This document shows, in pieces, positions 10,615-20,624 of a stretch of 64,000 nt of DNA. Within the stretch, counting starts at the first letter, position 1. Each line of letters opens with the position of its first letter. The notes beneath the pieces were generated by a model. That model was given only the letters and a program-made list of their open reading frames with translations, made no database searches and was not told the DNA's origin. The DNA lies in NCBI RefSeq assembly GCF_028640845.1, contig NC_080540.1:215557300-215621299 (forward strand), written 5' to 3'. The DNA comes from Ahaetulla prasina. Its lineage: Eukaryota > Chordata > Lepidosauria > Squamata > Colubridae. Both the position numbers and the translations under genes were made by a program.

Positions 10615-11032
10615 CAAGACCTGTGTTTAACACACAGAATCATCTATTGCAATGTCCTTCTTGTTAAAGACTATTTCAGCTTCAATCACAATAATACAAG
10701 AGCAAACAATAGATTCAAACTTAATGTTAACCGCTTCAATCTTGATTGCAGAAAATATGACTTCTGCAACAGAGTTGTTAATGCTTGGAATTCACTACCT
10801 GACTCTGTAGTCTCTTCTCAAAATCCCAAAAACTTCAACCAAAAACTGTCTACTATTGACCTCACCCATTCCTAAGAGGACTATAAGTGTGCATAAGAGC
10901 ACAGAAGTGCCTACCGTTTCTGTCCAATGTTCCCTTTCTTTATATCAAATTAATATAGTTATTGCATACTTTTGCTTATATATATATGGTTTTTTTTTGC
11001 TTATATATATGTTGTTGTTTTATGTTTTTTTT

Positions 11033-12201
11033 TAATTTAATTTTTATACCGCCCTTCTCCCGAAGGACTCAGGGCGGTGTACAGCCAAAGATAAAAACAG
11101 CAAGTATACAAAGTTAAAATATCAATTTAAAATACCTATTCAATAGTGGCCGAATTAAAACCATCAGATTGACCTAACCTAAAATACCCCATATAAAATT
11201 ACAAAGGATTAAAAATTAAAAATTTAAAATTTAAAAAATCAGTCCAGTCCCGCTTGAATAAATAAGTGAGTTTTTAATTCCCGGCGAAAGGTCCGAAGGT
11301 CAGATATTTGGCGCAAAACGGGGGGAAGGTCGTTCCAGAGAGTAGGTGCTCCAACAGAGAAGGCCCTTCCCCTGGGGGCCACCAGCCGGCATTGCTTGGC
11401 GGACGGCACCCTGAGGAGACCCTCTCTGTGAGAGCGTACGGGTCGATGGGAGGCATAAGGTAAAAGCAGGCGGTCCCGTAAGTACCCGGGCCCTAAGCCA
11501 TGGAGCGCTTTAAAGGTGGTAACCAAAACCTTGAAGCGCACCCGAAAGACCACAGGTAGCCAGTGCAGACTGCGCAGGAGCGGTGTTACCCGGGAGCAAC
11601 GAGGAGCTCCCTCAATCACCCCCGCAGCTGCATTCTGGACTAACTGGAGTCTCCGAGTGCACTTCAGGGGTAGCCCCATGTAGAGAGCATTGCAATAATC
11701 CAGGCGGGAAGTGACGAGAGCATGAGTGACCGTGCATAAGGCATCCCGGTCCAGAAAGGGACGCAACTGGCGGACCAGGCGAACCTGGTAAAAGGCTTTC
11801 CTGGAGACGGCCGCCAAATGATCTTCAAACGACAGCCGTCCATCCAGGAGAATGCCCAAATTGCGTACCCTCTCTGTTGGGGCCAGCGACTTGCCCCCAA
11901 CAGACAGCTGCGGTTGCAGCTGACTGTACCGGGGTGCCGGCATCCACAGCCACTCCGTCTTGGATGGATTGAGTCTGAGTCTGTTTCTCCCCATCCAGAC
12001 CCGTACGGCCTCCAGGCAACGAGACAGCAGTTCAACAGCTTCGTTGGGGTGGCCCGGGGTGGAAAAGTACAGCTGAGTGTCATCAGCGTACAGCTGATAA
12101 CTCACCCCGAAGCCACTGATGACCTCGCACAACGGCTTCATGTAGATGTTAAACAGGAGAGGCGAGAGAATCGACCCCTGAGGCGCCTTACTTGTGGGGT
12201 G
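11033..12201 (-). mobile_element. L2-clade LINE, 5' truncated with small 5' inversion
   Basis: The 3' end lies at the left, where the minus-strand tail is CCGCCCTGAGTCCTTCGGGA followed by GGCGGTATAAAAATT. The minus-strand body runs to GAATCGACCCCTG at 12180. The next 21 bp (12181-12201) are L2 sequence in plus orientation and lie immediately upstream of that point in the other L2 copies. Such a short 5' inversion is the twin-priming signature. It sits in the Rex1-like 3' UTR. Confidence 0.88.
11239..12141 (-). CDS. L2 reverse transcriptase, C-terminal 300 residues, intact frame
   Basis: Contains the catalytic YADDTQLYF at about residues 18-26, then [19 protein letters not shown], the thumb, and a conserved C-terminal domain with [25 protein letters not shown] and [16 protein letters not shown]. 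It ends naturally at a stop shortly before the L2 3' UTR. The first Met is internal to the parental protein; everything upstream, including the endonuclease, is missing. A 300-codon frame without stop or shift in a dead copy argues for recent insertion. Confidence 0.85.
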   Translation of the reverse strand: MKPLCEVISGFGVSYQLYADDTQLYFSTPGHPNEAVELLSRCLEAVRVWMGRNRLRLNPSKTEWLWMPAPRYSQLQPQLSVGGKSLAPTERVRNLGILLDGRLSFEDHLAAVSRKAFYQVRLVRQLRPFLDRDALCTVTHALVTSRLDYCNALYMGLPLKCTRRLQLVQNAAAGVIEGAPRCSRVTPLLRSLHWLPVVFRVRFKVLVTTFKALHGLGPGYLRDRLLLPYASHRPVRSHREGLLRVPSAKQCRLVAPRGRAFSVGAPTLWNDLPPVLRQISDLRTFRRELKTHLFIQAGLD

Positions 12202-12270
12202 TCAATGCTTGCGTATATTGTCAATGCTTGCGTATAGTGTATGCTGTCAATGTTTGCGTATACTGTTGTG
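12202..12270 (+). repeat. Short imperfect tandem repeat in the Rex1-like tail
   Basis: The unit GTCAATGCTTGCGTATA occurs three times with small changes and variable spacing, between the L2 insertion and the A-rich tail. It probably belongs to the Rex1-like 3' UTR. Confidence 0.6.
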
Positions 12271-12345
12271 ACAAAATAAATTTAAAAAAAGGTTGCAAAA
12301 AGAGATCACATGACCTTGGGACACAGTAATGGGCATAAATTTAAA

Positions 12346-12514
12346 TTTTATATTGATTTTAATTGGTTTTGGTAATCAGGCTGGTTAGAATAAGTTTTTT
12401 ATTTGTGTTTTAATCTGTATTTATATGTCCTTTTTATATGCCTGTTAACCGCCCTGAGTCCCTCGGGAGATAGGGCGGTATACAAATGTGATCAATAAAT
12501 AAATAAATAAATAA
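12346..12514 (+). mobile_element. L2 3'-tail fragment
   Basis: About 170 bp of the L2 3' UTR ending CCGCCCTGAGTCCCTCGGGA, GGGCGGTATACAAATG and (AATA)n. It splits the TA-MITE between CATAAAT and TATGAATCAG, so it is a separate, severely truncated insertion. Confidence 0.82.
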
Positions 12515-12844
12515 ATATGAATCAGTTGCCAAACATTTGAATTTTGATCATATGATCATGGGGATGCTGCAAAGATCATAACTGTGAAAAATGGTCATAA
12601 GTCACATTTTTCAATGCCATGTAACTTTGAACGGTCACTAAATGAACTGTTGTAAGTTGAGGACTACCTGTACATACAAAGCCAGAATTGAGAAGACAAC
12701 AGGAGACAGCATATGCTGCCTCTGCAAAGAAGCTGAAGAAATAGTGGAACACCTAGTTATCTGCTGCCAAAGGATTATATAGACTGAGTATCAACAATGA
12801 CACTCAACCGTAATAACATGGCTTACATTAGGACTTGCTTTAAA

Positions 12845-14075
12845 AAGTGAAAATGCAGATCTTTCTCTCATTCCAACATTAGCCCCTTTCTGTTTTTTCA
12901 ATAGACCAGAAATGAAACATATTCTGAATTATTGCTTTGAAAGAACGCCATCTTTCTTTATCATTTGAAAGGAGCCTCTCTCTCTCTCTTTTTGTTTAAA
13001 CAGATAAGATCTCTGAATGGTATTTCAGCTACCAAATGAAATATCAGAATGGAGGAACTTGATATCTGAATGTCACTGGGGTAATATTTCCATTTCAAAG
13101 GGGAAATTTTCTTTACCCAGAGACTTCAGTTAAGAAGACCAGATGGAGAAAGGGACAAAACGAACACCATTTTATTGATTTGGTTGATGGAGTAAAAAGT
13201 ATCTCTTGGCTTCACTGAAGTCTGGAGTACCTTCTTCATAGCCACCCACATAGTCTTTTTTGCTTCACAACAGCTAAAGAACAAGGCCACTGAGAAACTT
13301 GTTATCAGCAATGAAAGTGAGATGAGTTATGCAACTCAAAGAAAACTACAAAAAGAAAGAAACTTGTACTACCTTAGAAGTTAACAAACTTATCTTTACA
13401 GAAGCTTTCATGGCTCATGCAACACAAGCAAGGATCCCACGCAATACCATTCTGAGAAAAAAAATAATTAGATTTCTAGCTGGCTAGAGGAGAGAACAAT
13501 GCAGCTCCGATATATGGAAGATAACTGGGGAGAAAATGTAATCTTATTATGACCCGTGTTCTATCCTCTAACTATTTTAATAATTTTGAAGGGAAAAAAT
13601 AAGGAGAAAAAAATTCAGAAGAACTCTGTTCAATTAGCAGAAACTACCCTGGCATTTCACAGGCATTCTGCTTTGATTGATAAAATGTTGAAATGTCTCA
13701 CGTACCGGAAAATACTTTTTGAAGAGAGCTCACTAGATGTGAATTAACATTCTACAAATATCTCAATTTTATGGCTGGGCATATCTTTGGCCCTGTACAA
13801 AATTAGTAATGCTAAATACTAAGACCCTGTTAATGTCTTAATAGGCTGATGACCCAACCAAGCATGCACAGAAGGATAATTTAAACCAGCAATCGGTTCC
13901 TAACAGCAGCTACATGTCTTGTGTTTTTCTCTGTGTCATCTTCCAAGGAACCAAATTATCCCTGCAGCTTGATTTTATGCCTTGACGGTACTGTAGAACA
14001 GTTTTGTGCAAAGAGAGGTTATTGTGTGCATATACAACATGTACCATAAAGGAATTCAATGTATCTGTATCTATG
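12845..14075. other. Unassigned stretch
   Basis: AT-rich single-copy-looking DNA. The frame of 61 codons at 13126-13311 (minus) has no motif. No repeat termini seen. Confidence 0.45.
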
Positions 14076-14077
14076 CT

Positions 14078-14241
14078 GCTACACCAATAGATCGTAGTCA
14101 GTTGGCACAAAGCTAATTAATGAAAAAATGTAGGTTTCTAATTAATGAAAAACATGTAAGTTTCTCTCTCATAGAGAGAGAAACCTACATGTTTTTCATT
14201 AATTAGCTTTGTGCCAACTGACTACGATCTATTGGTGTAGC
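14078..14241. repeat. Long near-perfect palindrome
   Basis: The 50-nt outer arms at 14078-14127 and 14192-14241 are exact reverse complements, starting GCTACACCAATAGATCG. Inside, 14140-14170 pairs with 14173-14204 with essentially one mismatch and a 2-nt loop. The segment AATTAATGAAAAA...GTTTCT is present three times, twice in one direction and once inverted. No transposon termini match it. Confidence 0.9.
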
Positions 14242-14284
14242 ATATCTTTGCCATAGGATTGAAGGTTGGTATCCATTGGGGTAC

Positions 14285-14577
14285 TGTTTTGGTCTAGTTT
14301 AGTGAAAAGAAGGACTAGGGGAGCCATAATAGCAGTCTTCCAATATTTGAGGGGCTACCCAAAGAAGAGGAAGTCAACCTATTCTCCAAAGCATCAGAAG
14401 GCAAGACAAGAAGTAATGGATGAAAACTGAACAAAGAGAGAAGAAATCTAGAACTAAGGAGAAACTTGATGACAGTAAGAACCAGTGGAACAACTTGCCT
14501 TCAGAAGTTGTGGGTGCTCCAACACGGGAGGCTTTTAAAAAGGGACTGGACAATCATTTGTCAAAAATGACTGTCCA
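14285..14577 (+). mobile_element. CR1 LINE 3' fragment
   Basis: Decayed codons for the CR1 C-terminus: a QYLRG-like segment, QWNNLPSEVV, and EAFKKGLDNHL. Parallel to the copy at 58256-58915. The 3' UTR tail is missing because a hAT fragment follows. Confidence 0.7.
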
Positions 14578-14648
14578 GCATGGCTGGCTCAGGAATTCTG
14601 GGAGTTGACGTTCACAAGTCATAAAAGGGCCACAGTTCCCCACCCCTG
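14578..14648. mobile_element. Half of a palindromic hAT MITE
   Basis: GGCTCAGGAATTCTGGGAGT followed by CACAAGTC and CCCACCCCTG is the right half of the palindromic family seen at 14959-15090. The left half is absent. Confidence 0.6.
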
Positions 14649-14656
14649 CGTTAGAA

Positions 14657-14845
14657 CATGGGTTCCAAACTCCTGGGCCGTGAATTGGTACTGGGCCGCA
14701 CAAGCAGCAGGAGCGCAAGCAAAGCTTCATCTATTTCTGTGCAGGATCTTCATCTGCGCATGCGAAAAAACCCCACCCCAGTCTGTGGAAAAGTTGTCTT
14801 CCATGAAATTGGTCCCTGCTGCCAAAATGTTTGGGATCCACTACT
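14657..14845. mobile_element. hAT element, GGGCCG...GGTACTGGGCCGC family
   Basis: Starts CATGGGTTCCAAACTCC and ends TTTGGGATCCACTA, imperfect inverted repeats. The interior GGTACTGGGCCGCACAAGC and GTGGAAAAGTTGTCTTCCAT match a widespread vertebrate hAT family whose exact name I do not recall. The target duplication is unclear (CGTTAGAA against CTTTAAAG). Confidence 0.6.
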
Positions 14846-14958
14846 TTAAAGCATCACTGACCGATGGCCAACCTATGACCAGTGTTCTTCAAATGAAGGT
14901 TTTCCATAATTACTGTCAAATAACGATTGAATATATTACTCCTATGCTTCCTCCAAAG

Positions 14959-15090
14959 CAGGGGTCTCCAACCTTGGCAACTTTCTTGTGGACTTTAACG
15001 CCTAGAATTCCGCAAAGAGCAAAGCTGGCTGAGGAATTCTGGAAGTTGAAGTTGACAAGTCTTAAAAGTTGCCAAGGTTGGAAACCCCTG
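14959..15090. mobile_element. Palindromic hAT MITE, complete
   Basis: The ends are CAGGGGTCTCCAACCTTGGC and CAAGGTTGGAAACCCCTG, and the whole element folds back on itself around AAGCTGGCTGAGGAATTC. An exact 8-bp duplication CTCCAAAG lies at 14951-14958 and 15091-15098. Relatives: 14578, 19356, 28761. Confidence 0.92.
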
Positions 15091-15099
15091 CTCCAAAGA

Positions 15100-15845
15100 A
15101 TTTGGTGCAGGATAGTCCCATTTCATCAGGAGACAGGAGTTACCCCATTGTGTCTCTGGGAGAGATGTAAGGCTCGGAAATTAATGTTTGCCATGTCTGA
15201 CCCATGAGCTTCATTGTTCAGGAGGGATTTGCGACTTTTCCCACCAATCATTACAATGTTCAAGATTTGTAGAGGTCAGTTGGAACTATTCCTTCCTTAG
15301 AGTATATGAAAAATAAGAAAGAAATAGTTTATCCAGTCAGGAAGAAAGAATTAAAGCAGGCACAATGAATCCGTCGCAGTAAAAAATTCAATCCATTACT
15401 TGTGACTGAAACTTTTTTTTTTATTAAAAGAATGTTAAGAAAGAATGAAAGAAGGCTTCACTTCCCATAGAGCTAAAAAAGAATAAAAGCAAAATTGAAT
15501 ATATTTGTATTATGAATCTTTTGATCTCAGATGTAGCCTTTTAATTGAAGAAATGAAAACAAGAGAGAGTTTTGTCTTTCATTTGTCTTTCTTAAAGCCA
15601 CAAGATGAATAGAGATCAAGGCAGTCAGAGATGTGCAGATAAATCATAAGTCTTTTATAAGAATCAAAACAGGCCCATCTGAGTTGCAGGGAAGAAACCA
15701 AGTCTTTAAATTTGAAGAGGAAGCTGATGCAAAAGTCCTTTTTTCCTTCAATGCCATCAGATTAATGCCCTGCTATCGATAGTTCTTTGTTATTCTTTCC
15801 AAGATTCCAATAATCTAAAATATCGGCATATTTTGATTAATAGAG
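15100..15845. other. Unassigned stretch
   Basis: AT-rich DNA without recognised repeats or coding motifs. Confidence 0.45.
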
Positions 15846-15847
15846 AG

Positions 15848-15953
15848 AGAGTTTAGGCATCAGACTAGAAACCGGCAAACTGTGAGTTCTAGTCCCACCA
15901 TAGGCATGAAAGCTAGATGGGTGTCCTTGGGTCAGTTACCCACTTTTAGTCTA
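15848..15953 (+). mobile_element. tRNA-derived SINE (type C), partial
   Basis: GTGAGTTCTAGTCCCACC is box B-like and is followed by ATAGGCATGAAAGCTAGATG and TCCTTGGGTCAGTTACC, as in the copy at 22705. The tail is missing. Confidence 0.65.
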
Positions 15954-15955
15954 TG

Positions 15956-16185
15956 CCATTGATGGCGAACTTTTTTGCCGTCGCATGCCAAAAGCAGAGG
16001 CATTGCGGGGGGGGGGTTGCATGTGTGTGTGCCCACACCCATAATTCAATGCCCCTTGTGCCCTGCCCCCTCGTGCATGCACATGCAACCCCCCCCCCCA
16101 TGCTCCCCGCTTTTGGCACCTTTTGGTAAAAAGGTTACCGGTGGGCCCGGTGTATGTAGGCCCATTTTTCATCCTCCCCAGGCTT
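15956..16185. mobile_element. hAT element, GATGGCGAAC family, 3' incomplete
   Basis: Starts CCATTGATGGCGAACTTTTT like the element at 8100. The interior folds back: GCGGGGGGGG-TTGCATGTG at 16005-16025 opposes CACATGCAACCCCCCC at 16080-16100. No right terminus or target duplication was found. Confidence 0.6.
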
Positions 16186-16189
16186 CAGA

Positions 16190-18120
16190 GCTATTGCAAA
16201 CTTCAATCTGTTTTCAAAGCATGTCTTAGCTTCTCTTGACTCCAAAGAACAGTGTTTCAACTCCCAAAACTGAAGATACAGTATGTGGCCTTCAGCTCCC
16301 AAAACAGAAGATATGTGGGATGAATGAGGAACAACTAGTGAAGAAATGATCTAGGGTCTCTGCCATGAAGTAAAAGTTTTTGGCAAGGATTCGTGTTTGG
16401 ATTTTTATCTTCAGGCATGCCTGCCCGATATTTGGCAAGTGTCTGGTAAAAGTCTCAAGGAATTTGCCTCTTGATTTCCCCCTCAGAACTCTTGGATGTT
16501 TTTGTTCTATCTAACTACATCAGATCCTGCCTTTCTGGATTTCATAGCACACTGAGGAAGACGGATACTTGAGATACGGCTTATACTTTCACCAGTGCTA
16601 AAGACCGTATTTTTCCATCCAATCGTAATTCTTTCCTCTTAACAAAAGCCCAAAGAAAGTTTTACTCCTTTGTCTCTTGGTTTTTTTAAAATAAACATGG
16701 AAGTTTGAATCTAATGATTAATGGTTTTGTTTTCATCTCCTCAACAGGAGAGAGGGATGCTGTTCTCTGGCCACACGCCTCAAAGCTATGAAAGACAGGG
16801 CTGTAGATGATGGTACAGAGTTTAAGTTTCCTTGTTTCTTATTATTGTTGTTCTTGTTATCATCATAATCATCACTCTAATTGTGATGAGGTTGAGTTTA
16901 TGGGCAAGTAGGTGGTTCAGGCTGGGACAACCCCTTTGTTCTCACAAACTGCTATTACAAAGGAGGAATGGGTGGATGATGGCAATAGGAAAGTACTACG
17001 TAATCCATAACTAGAAATTGTATGAAGGCAGGAAGGTTGGGGCGAGGTGGACAGGGCTGGAGTGAGATCCATCTCACACCTCTCTTCTAGCTTACCACTA
17101 TTCTATATTATAACTGCAATTATTAAATACTATTGGTTCTCATGGTCTGTCACATTTGCTCCTCCACGAATATTTCCCACAGAACAGGGGCACATTCCCT
17201 TATATTCTGCCATGGGTGCAATAAATCATTATTTCCCCCAGAAACGAAGGAAAAATGAATCAGAGCTATAAGCATATCTAGAAAAACAATCAGTTCCAAC
17301 CAAATGCATGTTTAAAATAAATTTAGACTTATCATTGCAAAGATATTTGGTTTTGCCTGCTTGTTTTCCTCCGTTTTCAAAACAGTTCACCTTTGGGCTC
17401 ACTTTTTGTTTTAAATTAACCTCAGTTGTATTTATTTGTGTTCCTGCAAAATGCCCAGAGCCTGAAAGAAGTGGATTCAAAGAAAATGATCTCCATACCC
17501 ATAGTTATAGAATTGCTGCTGCAGCGCTTTTGAACCAATACAGCTTGACCACAAACACAAAACTTTTCCAGCATATTACATTTTATTTCCTTTCTGGGGC
17601 TTTTGGCAATAAGCTGGCTGGGGAAACCTTTATTGTTTTTTTTTAAAAGGGCATGGGGTGGGGAGAGGGAAAAAAAACATGAAAGAAGAAACTTTCCCTT
17701 TTGAAATACAAGCTGGTATTATTTATTGTATCACTTTGTAGAAAAGTCCCATTGGGGTCTACCTTTCATATCACCGGCTGCACCAAAGGCCATATTCGGT
17801 TCTAATTACCAGGGTAAACAGGGGTGCGTCTCTCAGTTTTACACAGGTATGACTGAGAATAGCATATGCCCCTGGGTTTTCGTATGAGAAGGTGAAGAAA
17901 ATCAATTTCAATATTGAATAAGATGCCTGTGGAGAAGGTCACTAAACTCTGTAGGACTGGAATGTTAATGAAGGAGTCTAACAACATAGGAGATCAAGGA
18001 AAACTTTAATTTCTGCTCTGCAGAGATGTATATGAAGAGGGGGGTGGGGGCGACTGTGTGGATATCAAGTTGTGAATTGAATAAAAGGGATAAGCTTTGA
18101 AAAAAATTCCTGTAGTTGTT
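16190..18120. other. Unassigned stretch
   Basis: Nearly 2 kb with no recognised repeat terminus, LINE motif or conserved coding signature. The 112-codon frame at 17308-17646 lacks a family resemblance and is treated as chance. One of the largest repeat-free blocks in the window. Confidence 0.5.
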
Positions 18121-18129
18121 CATATAAAA

Positions 18130-18727
18130 CAGAGGTGTCAAACTTGATTTTATTGAGGAACACATCAGGGTTGTGTTTGACCTCCGGGGGTGGGGGAAGT
18201 GGTTGGGGTAGGCATTGCCAGAGTGGCATGGCCAGGATGGGTGTGGCCAGTTCAGCATCACTCGTGTCAGGGGCATCTGTGGTGACCAAGTGCTAAGGCA
18301 GGACTTCCCTCAGACCCTCCTTCATTATCATTTCCTTCCTTCCTTCTTTCCTTCCTTCCTTCCTTCCTTCCTTCCTTCCTTCCTTCCTTCCTTCCTTCCT
18401 TCCTTCCTTCCTTCCTTCCTTCCTTCCTCCCTCCCTTCCTTCCTTTTCTTCTTTTTCTTTCCCTCTTTCTTTTTTCTTCCCCTCTTCCCCTCTTTCCTTA
18501 TTCCCCCCCCCCCCGAGCTTCCTTCTCCCCGACCTCTGTTTTTGCTGGCAGAGGGTTGCAGGAGGCTGTTGTGGCAAAAACAGAGCCCAGGAGGCCTCCT
18601 GAGCTCTATTTTCACTGGCACAGGCACCGTGGGCCGGTCCTATGCTGTTTCCAGAGTGACCCCGCGGACCAGATCTAAGCACCCTGTGGGCTGAATTTGG
18701 CCCGCGACCCTTGAGTTTGTCACCCCG
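18130..18727. mobile_element. hAT element, GTGTCAAACTTGAT family, with microsatellite
   Basis: The ends CAGAGGTGTCAAACTTGATT and CTTGAGTTTGTCACCCCG are inverted repeats. The flanks ATATAAAA and ATATAGAA agree at seven of eight positions. The interior words GGCCAGGATGGGTGTGGCCA and TTTTTGCTGGCAGAG match the copy at 29996. A CCTT microsatellite fills the middle. Confidence 0.85.
18331..18450. repeat. (CCTT)n microsatellite
   Basis: About 25 near-perfect CCTT units inside the hAT at 18130-18727, grading into impure pyrimidine sequence to about 18500 and an 11-12 nt C run. The long GRKE-repeat frame on the minus strand is only this tract translated. Confidence 0.97.
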
Positions 18728-18739
18728 ATATAGAACCAG

Positions 18740-19350
18740 AACAGTTTTGTGAATTGCATCCCTGTTACATGGATAGACTTTCTTTTGGGAAAAAATATTT
18801 CTCTCCACTATCCAGATTCTTGATCCCAAAAGCTTATAATTTAACAACTATTCTTGCAAAGTTTCTTGATTTCATATTTAGTAATTTTTCTCTCTCTGTC
18901 TCCCTCCCTCTCTCCCTCCCTCCCTCTCTCTCAATCTAAGTCTGCTTCTGTTTGTGTGCAGGTTCGTCAATTCTTATTTCAATTCTTTACTTTCATTTGT
19001 AGACCTTTGCTTGTTTCACTAAAATTCTCAGATTGGCTTATAAAATGCCCTTTGCTGAGGATGACACAGAGAGCTCCCTATTGTTTTCTCGGTAGCTGTG
19101 TGGTTTGGTCTTGCCTTCCTTAAGATTTTTTTTTTCAAGTTCCGATTTTATATTTATAGTTCTAGGGTTCCTGGGGTTCGCCCATCCAAATATTAATCAG
19201 GTCTCCATTTTGGCTGTTTCAGGTTTGGCCAAAGTTGGCTTTGATGCTGCCCTGTGCTCAAATAGAGATATTTGAAAGATACAAAGATACTCTTCATACA
19301 TCAAAATTAATGGTATTAATGATTAAAAAATAAATCCTAAGAAATTACTT
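18740..19350. other. Unassigned stretch with a CT-rich tract
   Basis: Contains (CTCTCTCC)n-like DNA at 18890-18932. Nothing else recognised. Confidence 0.45.
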
Positions 19351-19355
19351 CAAAC

Positions 19356-19485
19356 CAGTGTTTTTTTAAATTTGGCAATTTTAAGATGAGTGGACTTCAA
19401 CTCCTAGAGTTGAATTCTGAGAGTTCTGAGAATTCTGAGAGTTGAAGTCCATCCTTTTTAAAGCTGCCAAGTTTGAAAAACACTG
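19356..19485. mobile_element. Palindromic hAT MITE, diverged
   Basis: Starts CAGTGTTTTTTTAAATTTGG and ends CAAGTTTGAAAAACACTG. The interior GTGGACTTCAACTCCTAGAG and GAGAGTTGAAGTCCATCC is the family foldback, with an expanded GAATTCTGAGAGTTCTGA motif. The target duplication is not clean. Confidence 0.75.
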
Positions 19486-19544
19486 CCTTAAAATGCAAGG
19501 AGGCCATCCCAGAGAGTTTTCTCAACAGAAGTTCCCACAGTTCC

Positions 19545-19672
19545 CAATTGGGCTGAGAGAGGTTGACTGGCCCAGAGTCACCCAGACAGCTTTCATGCCT
19601 AAGGTAGAACTAAAATGCACAGTCTCTTGGTTTGTAGGCCAGCACCTTAATCCCAACACCTAACTAGTTTGG
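19545..19672 (-). mobile_element. tRNA-derived SINE (type C)
   Basis: The minus strand reads GATTAAGGTGCTGGCCTACA, then GTTCTACCTTAGGCATGAAA and GGGTGACTCTGGGCCAG, in the same order as the copy at 22705. The 3' part is missing. Confidence 0.7.
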
Positions 19673-19690
19673 CAGATTAAACCTTCTACA

Positions 19691-19985
19691 CAGTGGTGGG
19701 ATCCTTCCGGTTTAACAACCGGTTCGGTGATCGCGTGCTTCGCTGCGCGTGTGTGCGCAGTTCAGAGGAAAATCGTCTTCTGTGTTGGTGCTAGGGAATT
19801 AAAACAGCTGAAGGAGGGCAATCTGCTCTGCCACAGCTAATCAGCTGTGAAGATAAAGGTAAGTAAAGCACAGGGGCGGGTGGGCAGGCCCAGCTGATCA
19901 TCGGAGTGAACCGGTTCGCTTCCAGCTGACCACCGGAGCTACCGGTTTGCCTGAACCAGTCTGAACCAGTAGAATCCCACCCCTG
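19691..19985. mobile_element. hAT element, AACCGGTT family
   Basis: Starts CAGTGGTGGGATCCTTCCGG and ends GTAGAATCCCACCCCTG. The flanks CTTCTACA and CTTCTACG agree at seven of eight positions. The interior is GC-rich with GGTTTAACAACCGGTTCGG. Related to 31309 and 46709. Confidence 0.88.
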
Positions 19986-19994
19986 CTTCTACGT

Positions 19995-20620
19995 GCGCCA
20001 AATGCTGTAAGGTTGAAAGCAAAGCAGGCAAAGAAGGCGCCCTTCACGGCTGTACCTCCTATCTGTTCCTATCACCACTTTTCTTGCCTCGAGAGCAGAG
20101 GCCTAAAAGGGAATTGTACCAGTGTTCACTTGAACGTGTGCTTAGCTCTGTGCACACAAGGCTGATCCTCAGTAAAGTAGAGGCTTTGAAAAGATCTGCA
20201 CTGCGTCTTTTAGCTGCTCCTGACCTGTGTTGTTGCTGGCTTCAAATGGACTTAAGAAAAACCCGCCTGGACTGAGATGCTCGGGCAACAACTTGAAGGG
20301 ATTTTAGTCCAGTTGGGCTGAACGACTTAATGGTTCTTCACTAAAATTCTCCCTGTTGCTGTCCTCATTTTTTTTTATTCCAGGAAAGCAACTAGCAAGT
20401 GCTTTTTATGGGCAGGCCTCACTGGGCATATCACATATACACATACATAAAAATAAATGTGTACCCAGTTAAATTTAATTTTTACATTTAAATGAAAAGG
20501 GTCAATAAGTATGTAGGCAGAACAACCTGTTTTAAAATGAAAATCACATCCTTGCATCTTCCCAGCTTTTTTTCAGGAATACCTGCTTGAGCTATTGATA
20601 CAGGTATTTCTCAGGGGCCT
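19995..20620. other. Unassigned stretch
   Basis: No repeat family or coding motif recognised. A CATATACACATACAT-like run lies near 20430. Confidence 0.45.
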
Positions 20621-20624
20621 AGTA

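Larger units (their letters stand above)
9890..12292 (+). mobile_element. Rex1-like LINE, 5' truncated, split by L2
   Basis: Starts inside the reverse transcriptase and continues through the C-terminal domain ([26 protein letters not shown], then NAWNSLPDSV past the first stop). The 3' UTR is interrupted by the L2 at 11033-12201 and resumes to GTGACAAAATAAATT and an A-run at 12292. It interrupts the MITE; an AAGGT direct repeat flanks it on both sides. CR1 superfamily is firm, the Rex1 name is by resemblance. Confidence 0.72.
9713..12670 (+). mobile_element. TA-MITE, interrupted twice
   Basis: MITE sequence occupies 9713-9889, 12293-12345 and 12515-12670. It starts CAGGAAGTCCTCAACTTATG, ends GTTGAGGACTACCTG and is flanked by TA at 9711-9712 and 12671-12672. 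The first gap holds a Rex1-like LINE with an L2 inside it; the second holds an L2 tail. Taking out the MITE and one TA restores the R4 frame across the junction (RTN then TYKARIEK), which supports the insertion order. Confidence 0.88.
7850..12840 (+). mobile_element. R4/Dong LINE remnant carrying six nested insertions
   Basis: Four pieces (about 7850-8099, 8546-8935, 9238-9710 and 12673-12840) read in order as one R4-clade protein. Piece 1 ends in the RT motif GVFQGD. Piece 2 has FGLDRCATLTINRGK and EEDPYKYLGILQAE. Piece 3 has ALDRKTRKIMTMN and [10 protein letters not shown]. Piece 4 has a C-x2-C-x8-H-x4-C motif (CCLCKEAEEIVEHLVICC), typical of the restriction-like endonuclease region of R2/R4 elements. 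Stops and shifts show that it is dead. The gaps are a hAT, a Sauria SINE and a TA-MITE, the last containing further elements. Confidence 0.8.

Noticed and set aside
11818..12237. 139-codon plus-strand frame
   Set aside because: Antisense shadow of the L2 reverse transcriptase.
16190..18120. Host gene exon in the largest repeat-free block
   Set aside because: Frames are short, with no splice-flanked conserved motif that I could recognise.
18293..18847. 184-codon minus-strand frame rich in GRKE repeats
   Set aside because: It is the CCTT microsatellite in translation, continued into hAT sequence.
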